DNA of 64,000 nt, taken from SIG440 sp045646865. GTDB taxonomy: Bacteria > Bacillota > Clostridia > Monoglobales > Monoglobaceae. Below the pieces are notes generated by a model. It saw only the letters and a list, made by a program, of their open reading frames with translations. It was not told the DNA's origin and made no database searches. A program made the position numbers and the translations under genes. Of this stretch, positions 51,651-60,621 are shown piece after piece. Where the stretch lies: assembly GCA_045646865.1 (NCBI GenBank), contig JAZRLM010000002.1, positions 25,683 through 89,682 on the forward strand, in the 5' to 3' direction. Each line of letters opens with the position of its first letter. Position 1 is the first letter of the stretch.

Positions 51651-51918
51651 CGTGGGAGGTATCAAAATTATCAAGAGCTTTTATCAGCCCGATACACCCC
51701 ACCTGAAACAAATCGTCAACGTTTTCGCCCCTGCCGCCAAACCTTTGCAGAACGCTGAGAACTAGCCTCAGATTTCCGTATATAAATTCCTGACGGGCAT
51801 CTTTATCACCCGCCTGTATTTTTTCAAAAAGTGCCTGCTTTTGTTTTTCGCTAAGATGCGGCAACTTTGCTGTATTTACACCGCATATTTCAACCTTGTT
51901 AACAAAAATTTCAACCAT
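51622..51918 (-). CDS. sigG: sigG 5' half: RNA polymerase sporulation sigma factor SigG, residues 1-99
   Basis: From ATG 51918 (MVEIFVNKVEICGVNTAKLP) the SigG sequence runs through region 2 (GNLRLVLSVLQRF, DDLFQVGCIGLIKALDNFD, VKFSTYAVP). It stops matching after Pro99 at 51622. The frame goes on 32 codons of unrelated sequence through the att arm into the recombinase end, stopping at 51523. Regions 3 and 4 are thus missing, and the 131-aa product could not recognise -35 elements. A strong GGGGGA site and a SigF/G-type promoter precede it. Confidence 0.93.
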
Positions 51919-51942
51919 CCCCCTCGAAAAAATTTATGTTTA

Positions 51943-51972
51943 CAGTATTTCTCAACTATCGTTTTGATATAC
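51943..51972 (-). promoter_or_regulatory. Candidate SigF/SigG-type promoter of sigG
   Basis: Minus strand GTATA, 15 bp, AGAAATACTG, about 25 bp from the ATG. It fits the forespore consensus (GYATA; GGNNANAMTN) except for the first -10 base. The B. subtilis sigG promoter is SigF-dependent. Confidence 0.55.
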
Positions 51973-52035
51973 TGAAAAATTTGGGGAGAGAATATCGAAA
52001 AAACAAAGAGCATAAAATTATACGGGGTGATTTTT

Positions 52036-52272
52036 GTGAAATGCAGTATCAACGAATTAAAGGCAAAAGAAGTCATCAATGTTTCTGACGGCGCAAGGCT
52101 TGGCTTTGTTTCGGATGTGGAAATCGACCTTTCAAGCGGAAAACTGACGGCATTGATTGTGCCCGGGGCGTTTCGCCTGATGGGTTTTTTAGGCAAAGAA
52201 AATGATGTGGTAATAAAGTGGGAAAATATAAAAAAGATAGGTGATGATATAATAATTATCGAGGCAGTATAA
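52036..52272 (+). CDS. YlmC/YmxH-family PRC-barrel sporulation protein
   Basis: This 78-aa single PRC-barrel domain (INELKAKEVINVSDGARLGFVSDVEIDLSSGKLTALIVPG) is of the YlmC/YmxH family, commonly found beside sigG in Firmicutes. GTG 52036 has GGGGTGA six bases upstream; an earlier GTG at 52027 lies inside that site. It is divergent from the sigG 5' half, which supports that half being at the ancestral sigG locus. Molecular role unknown. Confidence 0.85.
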   Translation: MKCSINELKAKEVINVSDGARLGFVSDVEIDLSSGKLTALIVPGAFRLMGFLGKENDVVIKWENIKKIGDDIIIIEAV

Positions 52273-52296
52273 AAAACAGAAAAAGTGTAAAATGAC

Positions 52297-52325
52297 TTGT
52301 TTTTTTGCGGCATTAATGATATACT
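52297..52325 (+). promoter_or_regulatory. Possible promoter of pncB
   Basis: TTGTTT, 17 bp, TATACT. The -35 is weak. The -10 and following bases (ATACTGTAAACATAA) repeat a 15-mer in the sigG promoter region. Confidence 0.45.
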
Positions 52326-52368
52326 GTAAACATAATGAAAAATCTTGCATTCAGCGGGGTAAATGTTT

Positions 52369-53799
52369 ATGAATTATACATTACTTACAGACTTTTATGA
52401 AATTACAATGGCAAACGGTTATCTGAAAAACGGTATGCAGAATGAAATTGCATATTTTGACCTTTTTTTCAGAAAGGTTCCCGATAATGCGGGATTTGCC
52501 ATTATGGCAGGTGTTCAGCAGGTTATTGAATATCTTGAAGAACTGGACTTTACTGCAGAAGATGTTGAATACCTTCGTAAAAAAGGTCTTTTTTGCGAGG
52601 AGTTTTTGGCGTATCTTGAAAACTTTAAATTTGAATGTGATGTATGGGCTATCCCTGAAGGGACGCCCATTTTCCCTAATGAGCCTATTCTCACTGTAAG
52701 AGGTCCTCTTATTCAGGCTCAGTTTATTGAAACAATGCTTTTGCTTACGATAAATCACCAAAGTCTTATTGCTACCAAATGTAACCGTATTGTCCGTGCG
52801 GCAGAGGGCAGACCTGTTATGGAATTCGGTTCGCGTCGTGCTCAGGGGGCAGGCGGTGCGATATATGGTGCACGTGCATCTTATATAGGCGGTGCTGCAG
52901 GTACTGCGTGTACAATTTCTGATGTAATGTTTGGTGTTCCTGCTCTTGGAACAATGGCACACAGCTGGGTGCAGTCATTTGACAGCGAGTACGAGGCTTT
53001 TAAGGCATATGCTAAAGCCTATCCCAATGACTGTACACTTCTTATCGACACATATAATGTTTTGAAATCAGGTGTTCCCAATGCAATCAAGGTTTTTGAC
53101 GAGGTACTTAAACCCTTGGGAATAAGACCAAAGGGCGTGCGTATTGACAGCGGTGATATCACTTACCTTACAAAGAAAACAAGAAAGATGCTTGATGATG
53201 CAGGCTATGATGATGTAAAGATTGTTATTTCAAATTCCCTTGATGAATATATAATTCAGGATATTCTCAAACAGGGTGCCTGTGTGGATTCGTTCGGTGT
53301 TGGTGAAAGACTTATTACCTCTAAATCAGAACCTGTTTTCGGCGGTGTATACAAGCTGGTTGCCCTTGAAAAGAGTGGGGAGATTATTCCCAAAATCAAG
53401 GTAAGCGAAAATGTTGCAAAAATTACAAACCCTTGCTTTAAAAAGGTATATCGCCTTTTTGCAAACGATACAGGCAAGGCGATTGCCGACGTGATAACAC
53501 TTGCAGACGAAACTATTGATGACTCAAAGGATTATGAAATTTTTGACCCCGAGCATACATGGAAGAGAAAGCTGGTTTATAATTTTACTGCGGTTGAGCT
53601 TAAGGTACCCATATTTCAAAAGGGCAAGTGTGTATATAAGTCACCTGACCTGAAAGCGATCCGTGCATACTGCGAAGAACAGCTTGACAAAATCTGGGAC
53701 GAGGTAAAGCGTTTTGAAAATCCTCATGAATATTACGTGGATTTATCAGAGAAACTGTGGAACATAAAATACAAGCTTTTGTCGGAATACCGCAGTTAA
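52369..53799 (+). CDS. pncB: Nicotinate phosphoribosyltransferase
   Basis: This 476-aa enzyme starts MNYTLLTDFYEITMANGYLKNG and contains FGSRRAQG, the GTMAHSWVQSF catalytic His region and the GVRIDSGDITYLTKK PRPP site. It makes nicotinate mononucleotide in NAD salvage from PRPP and nicotinate. ATG 52369 is better spaced from GGGG than ATG 52363. PRPP synthetase lies next, so the neighbours share a metabolite. Confidence 0.95.
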   Translation: MNYTLLTDFYEITMANGYLKNGMQNEIAYFDLFFRKVPDNAGFAIMAGVQQVIEYLEELDFTAEDVEYLRKKGLFCEEFLAYLENFKFECDVWAIPEGTPIFPNEPILTVRGPLIQAQFIETMLLLTINHQSLIATKCNRIVRAAEGRPVMEFGSRRAQGAGGAIYGARASYIGGAAGTACTISDVMFGVPALGTMAHSWVQSFDSEYEAFKAYAKAYPNDCTLLIDTYNVLKSGVPNAIKVFDEVLKPLGIRPKGVRIDSGDITYLTKKTRKMLDDAGYDDVKIVISNSLDEYIIQDILKQGACVDSFGVGERLITSKSEPVFGGVYKLVALEKSGEIIPKIKVSENVAKITNPCFKKVYRLFANDTGKAIADVITLADETIDDSKDYEIFDPEHTWKRKLVYNFTAVELKVPIFQKGKCVYKSPDLKAIRAYCEEQLDKIWDEVKRFENPHEYYVDLSEKLWNIKYKLLSEYRS

Positions 53800-53830
53800 G
53801 AAAAATAATTATTATCTGTTCCCGAATTTG

Positions 53831-53859
53831 TTGACATTTTGGCGAATTTAAAGTATAAT
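53831..53859 (+). promoter_or_regulatory. Promoter of prs
   Basis: TTGACA, 17 bp, TATAAT, 66 bp before the ATG. Confidence 0.85.
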
Positions 53860-53924
53860 ATACTTTAGCTTTAAATTGATACTTAATACTTATACAAATT
53901 ACATAAACCAAAAGGAGAAAATAT

Positions 53925-55055
53925 ATGAAAACATCAATTGAATCTTATAACCTGGGTAAACTCGGTGTTATAGGAATGAACGGCTGTGAAGACTTTTGCT
54001 CAAAGGTGGACTATTACCTGAAAAAGTTTAACGATGACGATATTCAGGAACACGGTACATTTTTGTTCCCTATAAAGACTTCAAGATTCGGCACAGGCGA
54101 GGCAAAGGCAACGCTTTTGCATTCTGCAAGAACTTATGATGTTTATATCATAGTTGATTGTTTTAACTATGGCGAAACATACAAGCTCTACGGTCAGGAT
54201 GTTCCCATGAGCCCTGATGACCACTATCAGGACCTTAAGCGTGCGATTTCTGCAATCGGCGGTAAGGCAAAAAGAATTACCGTAATTATGCCTATGCTTT
54301 ATGAAGGTCGTCAGCACAAGCGTTCATCAAGAGAATCTCTTGACTGTGCTATGGCACTACAGGAGCTTTGCAATATTGGTGTTGATAATATAATTACATT
54401 TGATGCTCATGACCCTAGAGTTCAGAATGCAATTCCCTTAAAGGGCTTTGAAAATGTAATGCCCACTTATCAGATGATTAAGGCTTGTCTGAAATATGAT
54501 AAGGACATCATTCTTAACAAGGAAAATACAATGATTATCTCCCCTGACGAAGGTGCGATGTCAAGATGTATGTACTATTCATCAGTTCTTGAAATGGAGC
54601 TTGGTATGTTCTATAAGCGCCGCGACTATTCAAGAGTTGTAAATGGTAAGAATCCTATCGTTGCTCACGAATTCCTTGGTTCGTCAGTTGACGGCAAGAA
54701 TGTTATCGTTGTTGACGATATGATTTCATCAGGCGATTCAATGATTGATGTTGCAAGAGAACTCAAAAAGAGAAAAGCGGCAAGAGTGTTTATGTTTTCA
54801 ACCTTTGGTTTGTTCACAGAAGGATTTGACAGATTTGACAAGGCATACGAAGAAGGTCTGATTGAAGGTGTGTTCACAACAAACCTTATCTACGCAAAGC
54901 CCGAGCTTCTTACAAAGCCATGGTATCATCAGGTAGATATGAGCAAGTATGTTGCACTTCTCATTAACGAGCTTAATGCTGAACATTCAATCAGCGAACT
55001 TCTTAATCCTATTCAGAGAATAGAAAAAATCCTTGATAAATATAAGAATATGTAA
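53925..55055 (+). CDS. prs: Ribose-phosphate pyrophosphokinase
   Basis: This 376-aa PRPP synthetase is longer than the usual 310-320 aa, with an extra N-terminal segment (about 1-40). The family cores are present: PMLYEGRQHKRSSRES, DAHDPRVQNAIP (metal site), SPDEGAMSR and the PRPP loop VIVVDDMISSGDSM. It makes PRPP for nucleotide, NAD and amino-acid synthesis. It has its own promoter after pncB and a good AAGGAG site. Confidence 0.93.
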   Translation: MKTSIESYNLGKLGVIGMNGCEDFCSKVDYYLKKFNDDDIQEHGTFLFPIKTSRFGTGEAKATLLHSARTYDVYIIVDCFNYGETYKLYGQDVPMSPDDHYQDLKRAISAIGGKAKRITVIMPMLYEGRQHKRSSRESLDCAMALQELCNIGVDNIITFDAHDPRVQNAIPLKGFENVMPTYQMIKACLKYDKDIILNKENTMIISPDEGAMSRCMYYSSVLEMELGMFYKRRDYSRVVNGKNPIVAHEFLGSSVDGKNVIVVDDMISSGDSMIDVARELKKRKAARVFMFSTFGLFTEGFDRFDKAYEEGLIEGVFTTNLIYAKPELLTKPWYHQVDMSKYVALLINELNAEHSISELLNPIQRIEKILDKYKNM

Positions 55056-55068
55056 ACGTACACATAGG

Positions 55069-55102
55069 GCTGCTGCAGACGTCTGTTTGCAGCAGCTTGT
55101 TT
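55069..55102 (+). terminator. Hairpin after prs
   Basis: GCTGCTGCA/TGCAGCAGC stem with a ten-base loop and a T-rich tail. Confidence 0.65.
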
Positions 55103-55126
55103 GAATATTAAAGGAGGCGGATATTT

Positions 55127-55951
55127 ATGATGAGGTTACAGAAATACCTTGCAAATGCAGGGGTGGCATCACGTCGTGCGGCGGAAAAGATTATCAGCGA
55201 GGGCAGAGTTTCTGTCAATGGCGAAATTATCCGCGAGATGGGTGTTCAGATTGACGAAGACTTTGATACCATAGAGGTAGATGGTGTTCGTGTAAAGAAC
55301 GATGAAAAAAAGTATTATATTATGCTTAACAAGCCTGTAGGATTTGTTACAACTGTATCGGATGACAAGGGCAGACCTACTGTTATGGAGCTTGTGTCGG
55401 ATATTTCTGCAAGAATTTATCCCGTGGGAAGACTTGATTATGATACCGAGGGTTTGCTGCTGCTTACAAACGACGGCGACCTGACCTTTAAAATTACCCA
55501 CCCAAAGCACGACATTGCTAAAACCTATGTTGCCGAGGTTACGGGAAACATAACTATGGATACAATCCTGCAGCTTCGTCGTGGAGTTGTCATCGACGGT
55601 CAGAAAACAAGCCCTGCCGAGGTAGAGGTTGTTGGCGCAACTCAATATGGAACAAAGGTTGAAATCACCATTCACGAGGGCAGAAACCGTCAGGTAAGAA
55701 AGATGTTCGAGGCTCTTGGCTGTATAGTGAAAAAACTTAAACGCACCAAGGAAGCGGGTCTTACTTTGGGGCATCTTCCTGTGGGAAAATGGCGCAAACT
55801 CAGCGAATCAGAAGTAAATATGCTGAAGAAAATCGAGGCGGCAGGGGCAAAGAAAAGCACAACTGCATCAAGTAGCAAACCTAAGGCATACGCAAGGTAT
55901 AACAGCAGAAGAACAACCGCAAAAAAGCAGGTAAAGAAAAATGGCAAATAA
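55127..55951 (+). CDS. rluB: Pseudouridine synthase (RluB/RsuA family)
   Basis: This 274-aa protein has an N-terminal S4 RNA-binding domain (MRLQKYLANAGVASRRAAEKII). The catalytic domain carries the Asp motif GRLDYDTEGLLLLTNDGDL, and EGRNRQVRKMFEALG follows. It isomerises a uridine in 23S rRNA (16S for RsuA-type members). The C-terminus is a Lys/Ser/Ala-rich basic tail. AAGGAGG supports the start; ATG 55130 is equally possible. It overlaps the next gene by 11 nt. Confidence 0.9.
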   Translation: MMRLQKYLANAGVASRRAAEKIISEGRVSVNGEIIREMGVQIDEDFDTIEVDGVRVKNDEKKYYIMLNKPVGFVTTVSDDKGRPTVMELVSDISARIYPVGRLDYDTEGLLLLTNDGDLTFKITHPKHDIAKTYVAEVTGNITMDTILQLRRGVVIDGQKTSPAEVEVVGATQYGTKVEITIHEGRNRQVRKMFEALGCIVKKLKRTKEAGLTLGHLPVGKWRKLSESEVNMLKKIEAAGAKKSTTASSSKPKAYARYNSRRTTAKKQVKKNGK

Positions 55952-57182
55952 AGAATACGATGTAATTGTTATTGGCGGCGGAGCTGCGGGAATGATGGCG
56001 GCAGGTACTGCAGCAAAGCGTGGATTAAAGGTTGCATTGATTGAGAAAAACCGTATTTTGGGCAAAAAAATGCTGATTACGGGAAAGGGCAGGTGCAATA
56101 TAACAAATGCCTGCGATGAAGTGGAGGAGCTTATCCGCAATGTGACAAAAAACAGCTCCTTTTTATACAGCGCGTTTTACGGTTTTACAAACCTTGATAC
56201 AATCGAATTTTTTAACGGACTTGGTGTTGAAACCAAGGTGGAAAGGGGCAATCGTGTGTTTCCTGTATCGGATAAAAGTATGACGGTTGTTGATGCGCTT
56301 ATCCGTTATATCAAAAAGTGCGGAGTTGAGATAATTCACGATAAAGTGTGTGAAATAACAGTTGATGATGAAAACCATATAAACGGTGTTATAACCGAGA
56401 AAAAAGGAAGAATTCAGGCGTCTTCTGTTATTCTGGCAACGGGCGGAATGTCATATACCGCAACAGGTTCAACCGGAGACGGTTATAACTTTGCAAGGGC
56501 TCTTGGACATACCGTGACAGAAATTATTCCTTCACTTGTACCCGTTCAGGTTGAAGAACAATGGGTTTATGACCTTATGGGGTTATCTTTGAGAAATATC
56601 GAAATTACAGTTTATAACGAGAAAAATAAAAAGATATATGATGATTTTGGCGAGCTTATGTTTGCGCATTTCGGCTTGAGTGGTCCTGTAATTCTCAGCG
56701 CATCTGCACATATGCGGCCAATGGAAAGCGGAAAATACAAAATCAAAATAGATTTAAAGCCTGCACTTGACGAAAAACAGCTTGACACAAGACTAATCAG
56801 AGATTTTCAGAAGTATACAAATAAGGATTTTTGCAATGCATTGGGAGATTTACTGCCATCGGGACTAATTGACCCGATAGTTGAACTTTCAGGGATTGAC
56901 CCACACAAAAAGGTTAATTCTGTTACCAGAGAAGAACGTCAGAAACTTCTTGGAATGATAAAGGGCATTGAGCTGACAGTAAAAGATTTTTGCCCGATAG
57001 AGCAGGCAATAATAACCTCGGGCGGTATTTCCGTTAAGGAAATCGACCCGTCAACAATGGAGTCAAAAATTATAAGCGGTCTGTTTTTTGCAGGCGAGAT
57101 TATTGATGTGGATGCATATACCGGCGGTTTTAATCTGCAGATTGCATTTTCCACAGGTGTTCTTGCAGGAAGCAATTGCTGA
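55941..57182 (+). CDS. NAD(P)/FAD-dependent oxidoreductase, HI0933 (YhiN) family
   Basis: This 413-aa flavoprotein opens with the dinucleotide motif VIGGGAAGMMAAGTAAKRG and has the family stretches GKKMLITGKGRCNITN and FAGEIIDVDAYTGGFNLQIAFSTG. The reaction is not established. It overlaps the pseudouridine synthase gene by 11 nt and leads into the NUDIX gene after 15 bp. Confidence 0.92.
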   Translation: MANKEYDVIVIGGGAAGMMAAGTAAKRGLKVALIEKNRILGKKMLITGKGRCNITNACDEVEELIRNVTKNSSFLYSAFYGFTNLDTIEFFNGLGVETKVERGNRVFPVSDKSMTVVDALIRYIKKCGVEIIHDKVCEITVDDENHINGVITEKKGRIQASSVILATGGMSYTATGSTGDGYNFARALGHTVTEIIPSLVPVQVEEQWVYDLMGLSLRNIEITVYNEKNKKIYDDFGELMFAHFGLSGPVILSASAHMRPMESGKYKIKIDLKPALDEKQLDTRLIRDFQKYTNKDFCNALGDLLPSGLIDPIVELSGIDPHKKVNSVTREERQKLLGMIKGIELTVKDFCPIEQAIITSGGISVKEIDPSTMESKIISGLFFAGEIIDVDAYTGGFNLQIAFSTGVLAGSNC

Positions 57183-57197
57183 AGGGTTGATTGATTT

Positions 57198-57734
57198 ATG
57201 ATTTATGAAGAAAAAACTGTGTCATCAAAAAAGGTTTTTGAAGGCAGAATAATAGATGTAAGAGTTGAAACGGTGGAGTTTCCTGACGGAAAAACTGCAT
57301 ACCGTGAGCTTGTTGACCATCCGGGTGGTGTTGGCGTTATTGCATTGACCGATGATGGCAAAATACTTATGGTCAGACAGTACAGAAAGCCTATTGAAAA
57401 AGATATATGGGAAATTCCTGCAGGAAAGCTGGATTTGGGCGAAGACCCCAAAACCTGTGGAATTCGTGAGTTAGAGGAAGAAACGGGATATATGGCAAAG
57501 GAGATAATTTCTTTGGGTTATATATATCCGTCGCCCGGTTTTGCTAATGAGGTTACACATATTTTCTTTGCAAAAGGTCTTGCAAAAGGAACAACAAATC
57601 TCGATGAGGATGAGTTCTTGGATGTTCAGGAATTTACCATTGAGGAAGTTAGAAATATGATTTTGAACAACGAGATAAATGATGCTAAAACTGTTGTCGG
57701 ATTTCTGAAATGTGAAGCGATGAAACTATTCTAG
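57198..57734 (+). CDS. NUDIX hydrolase, ADP-ribose pyrophosphatase type
   Basis: This 178-aa protein has a complete Nudix box: AGKLDLGEDPKTCGIRELEEETGY (G-x5-E-x7-REUxEExGU). The preceding RQYRKPIEKDIWEIP segment is typical of ADP-ribose pyrophosphatases. It should hydrolyse ADP-ribose to AMP and ribose 5-phosphate. It is 12 bp before zapA. Confidence 0.93.
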   Translation: MIYEEKTVSSKKVFEGRIIDVRVETVEFPDGKTAYRELVDHPGGVGVIALTDDGKILMVRQYRKPIEKDIWEIPAGKLDLGEDPKTCGIRELEEETGYMAKEIISLGYIYPSPGFANEVTHIFFAKGLAKGTTNLDEDEFLDVQEFTIEEVRNMILNNEINDAKTVVGFLKCEAMKLF

Positions 57735-57746
57735 GAGGATGTTCAA

Positions 57747-58133
57747 ATGGAAAAGAATAAGGTCAAGGTTCTTATAAATAATACCGAGTATACCCTTGTT
57801 ACTTCAGAACCTGCCGAGTATGTGCAGAGGGTTGCTGTAAAGGTTGACAAAAAGATTAAAGAAATTCAAAGTGAATATCCTCAGCTAACCAACGTTATGG
57901 CGGCAATGCTGACGGCGATTAATCTGTCGGATGAATACATAAAGCTTGAGGATGCAACCGATAATTTAAGAAAACAGGTTGCTGACTATGCCAAAAACGA
58001 AACTAAGCTGACAGCGGCACTTGATGACCGTACTGCAAAGGTAGCGGAGCTTGAAAAGACAGTTCAGGAACTTAAAATTGAACTTGCCAGATGGGGCGGA
58101 AAAGGTCAGAGTGCCGGCTACAAAAAATACTGA
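57747..58133 (+). CDS. zapA: Cell division protein ZapA
   Basis: This 128-aa protein has the ZapA N-terminal domain (KVKVLINNTEYTLVTSEPAEYVQRVAVKVDKKIKEI) and a C-terminal coiled coil (about 65-115). It binds and bundles FtsZ at the division ring. AGGAGGA upstream. The U32 peptidase gene follows by 17 bp, an arrangement frequent in Clostridia. Confidence 0.92.
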   Translation: MEKNKVKVLINNTEYTLVTSEPAEYVQRVAVKVDKKIKEIQSEYPQLTNVMAAMLTAINLSDEYIKLEDATDNLRKQVADYAKNETKLTAALDDRTAKVAELEKTVQELKIELARWGGKGQSAGYKKY

Positions 58134-58150
58134 TAAAGGATTGAGGTTTT

Positions 58151-60238
58151 ATGCATAAGGTTGAACTGCTTGCTCCTGCAGGAAATTTTCAGTGTCTGGT
58201 TGCTGCGGTTCAAAGCGGTGCAGATGCGGTATATTTTGCGGGCAAATGCTTTGGAGCACGAAGCTTTGCAGATAATTTTGATAATGACGAGCTTGAACGG
58301 GCGGTTGATTATTGTCACCTGAGGGATACAAAGGTTTATGTAACCGTTAATACTCTGGTGCTTGACAGCGAAATGGAACAGCTTGGAGAGTATCTGGTGT
58401 TCCTCTCAAAAATCGGTGTTGATGCAATAATTGTTCAGGATATGGGTGTGATTGCACTTGCAAACAGAATTGTTCCCGAACTTCCCCTGCACGCAAGTAC
58501 GCAAATGACAATCCACAATCTTCATGGCGTTGAGGCTCTGAAAAAATATAATATTAAAAGAGTGGTTCTTTCAAGGGAACTCAGCATAAATGAAATAAAG
58601 AATATTGCAGATAATACGGATATTGAACTTGAAGTTTTCGGGCACGGTGCCCTTTGTATGTGTTATTCGGGGCAATGCTTGCTTAGCAGTATAATCGGCG
58701 GTCGCAGCGGAAATCGGGGTAAATGTGCTCAGCCCTGCAGATTGCAGTACAGTATAAATAATGATGGCAAAAAGGCCTTTTATATGAGCCTTAAAGATTT
58801 GTCAAGCCTTGAACATATTGGTAATCTGTGTGACGCAGGGGTTTCGTCTCTGAAAATCGAAGGAAGAATGAAGGGACCTGCTTACGTTGCGGCGGTTGTA
58901 GGAATTTACAGAAAGTATATTGACAATCCGCAAAAGGTGACGGATGCTGATTACGAGCTTCTGGATACGATTTTTAACCGTGGCGGATTGACAGACGGTT
59001 ATCTTACGGGCAAGACGGGTAAAGAGATGTTTGCTCTTGATAAACCAGACAATCCTTACCGTATGGGAAGTTCCGCTCTTGAAAAGAAACTGCTCAGCGT
59101 CCTTAACGGCGAAAACAGAAAACTGAAAATAAACGGCAAAATTGAAATTGCCAAAGATAAAATGCCTGTATTTACTGTGTCATATAATGATACAGAATTT
59201 ATATATGTTCACGACAAAATGCCGGAGGATGCTATTAAGTCATCACTTGATGCTGCAGGCGTAATAAATCAGATGATTAAAACGGGAAATACTCCGTATG
59301 AATTTGAAAATATTACAGCAGATGTTGAAGATGGTTTGTTCCTTGCGGCAGGTGAACTGAATAAAATAAGACGTAATGCCTTGGAAAAGTTTGAAAAATG
59401 TTATATTGCGTCATTTAAGAGAAAAAGTGATAATCAAACGATGCGTTTGTGGCATAATGAAAACAGCAACATAGGTGGTGGCTTTGTATGCGAAGTTACA
59501 ACGGCAGAGCAACTTGAGGCAGTAAAAGATTTGCCCTTTGAAAAAATTTATGTGCCTATTGGAATAATAAAAAGAAACTATGATGTATGTGATGCCATTA
59601 AAGATAAGATAATAATTGTTCTGACCTCAATTCTTCGGGACGATGTGTATGAAGATTATGTTGCTGGCACGAAAGAGTATCTTGAAAGCGGATTTCACGG
59701 TGTGCAGATACAAAACATTTCTCTAGCAGAGGAATTTTCGGGTTACAATGTATATGGCGGTTTCAGGTTAAATGTGTTTAACAGTTATGCTCTTGATCAA
59801 TTCAAACAACTGAATTTTAAAACGGTTGAGCTTTCGCCCGAACTGAACATAAAGCAGATAAAGGCAATCTCAAAATCAGTTCCAGTTCAGGCAATGGTGT
59901 ACGGACGTCTGCCCCTTATGGTGACCGAAAACTGTATTATCAGAAACGGCAACAAATGTCCCTGCAAGGGTGATAACACTATAACAGACCGTATGGGGAT
60001 GAAGTTTCCTGTAATAAAGGACGGAGATAGATGCCGTAGCGTTGTGCTCAATTGCAAAAAGACTTTTGTGGCATTTGATATGGACAAAATAAAAGGTGCC
60101 GGTATTGATTTTTACAGAATATATTTTACCGATGAGTCTTTTGATGAGTGTAAAAAGATTTGCAATACCTATCTTTTTGATGGTGATTTCAGACCTGATG
60201 ATTTTACCAAGGGACACTTTTTTAAGGGAGTTTCATAA
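58151..60238 (+). CDS. U32 family peptidase / RlhA-type protein
   Basis: This 695-aa protein starts MHKVELLAPAGNFQCLVAAVQSGADAVYF, with the U32 signature EVFGHGALCMCYSGQCLLSS near residue 158. Cys pairs of the cluster region (GNRGKCAQPCRLQY) follow. A C-terminal extension contains a collagenase-associated repeat and a further Cys-rich part (CPCKGDNTITDRMG). Relatives act in tRNA or rRNA hydroxylation; older names call them collagenases. Exact substrate unknown. Confidence 0.88.
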   Translation: MHKVELLAPAGNFQCLVAAVQSGADAVYFAGKCFGARSFADNFDNDELERAVDYCHLRDTKVYVTVNTLVLDSEMEQLGEYLVFLSKIGVDAIIVQDMGVIALANRIVPELPLHASTQMTIHNLHGVEALKKYNIKRVVLSRELSINEIKNIADNTDIELEVFGHGALCMCYSGQCLLSSIIGGRSGNRGKCAQPCRLQYSINNDGKKAFYMSLKDLSSLEHIGNLCDAGVSSLKIEGRMKGPAYVAAVVGIYRKYIDNPQKVTDADYELLDTIFNRGGLTDGYLTGKTGKEMFALDKPDNPYRMGSSALEKKLLSVLNGENRKLKINGKIEIAKDKMPVFTVSYNDTEFIYVHDKMPEDAIKSSLDAAGVINQMIKTGNTPYEFENITADVEDGLFLAAGELNKIRRNALEKFEKCYIASFKRKSDNQTMRLWHNENSNIGGGFVCEVTTAEQLEAVKDLPFEKIYVPIGIIKRNYDVCDAIKDKIIIVLTSILRDDVYEDYVAGTKEYLESGFHGVQIQNISLAEEFSGYNVYGGFRLNVFNSYALDQFKQLNFKTVELSPELNIKQIKAISKSVPVQAMVYGRLPLMVTENCIIRNGNKCPCKGDNTITDRMGMKFPVIKDGDRCRSVVLNCKKTFVAFDMDKIKGAGIDFYRIYFTDESFDECKKICNTYLFDGDFRPDDFTKGHFFKGVS

Positions 60239-60240
60239 GT

Positions 60241-60621
60241 ATGATTACTGTATGTGATAAAATCATAGTGGCAACTGTGCTGACTGCGGCGCTTATAGTT
60301 TATCTGTTGTTTGCAGGGGTTGCTTTCGGCGAACAGCCCCAATCGGTTGTTATTTTTGTTGAAGGAAGGGAGTATGCTTCCTATAATTTAGCAGAAATAT
60401 CAGGGGTAAAAAATGTTGAAATTAATACAGAATTCGGGTATAATACTATTGAAATCACATCCGATGGTGCAAGGGTAGCTGATGCGTCCTGTCCTGATAA
60501 AACCGATATTCAAATCGGCAGGATTACAAGGCCGGGACAGATGCTTGTTTGTGTTCCAAACAGGGTAACGGTAAGAATAACCGGAAAAAGCACGGCAAAG
60601 GTTGATAAGGTGACATACTGA
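60241..60621 (+). CDS. NusG domain II-containing protein
   Basis: This 126-aa protein has one N-terminal transmembrane helix (about 9-30) followed by an extracellular NusG-domain-II-like beta domain (NTEFGYNTIEITSDGARVADASCPDK, then GQMLVCVPNRVTVRI). It is usually encoded beside a Gx transporter gene, as here (one-base overlap). Role unknown, perhaps an accessory of that transporter. Confidence 0.85.
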   Translation: MITVCDKIIVATVLTAALIVYLLFAGVAFGEQPQSVVIFVEGREYASYNLAEISGVKNVEINTEFGYNTIEITSDGARVADASCPDKTDIQIGRITRPGQMLVCVPNRVTVRITGKSTAKVDKVTY

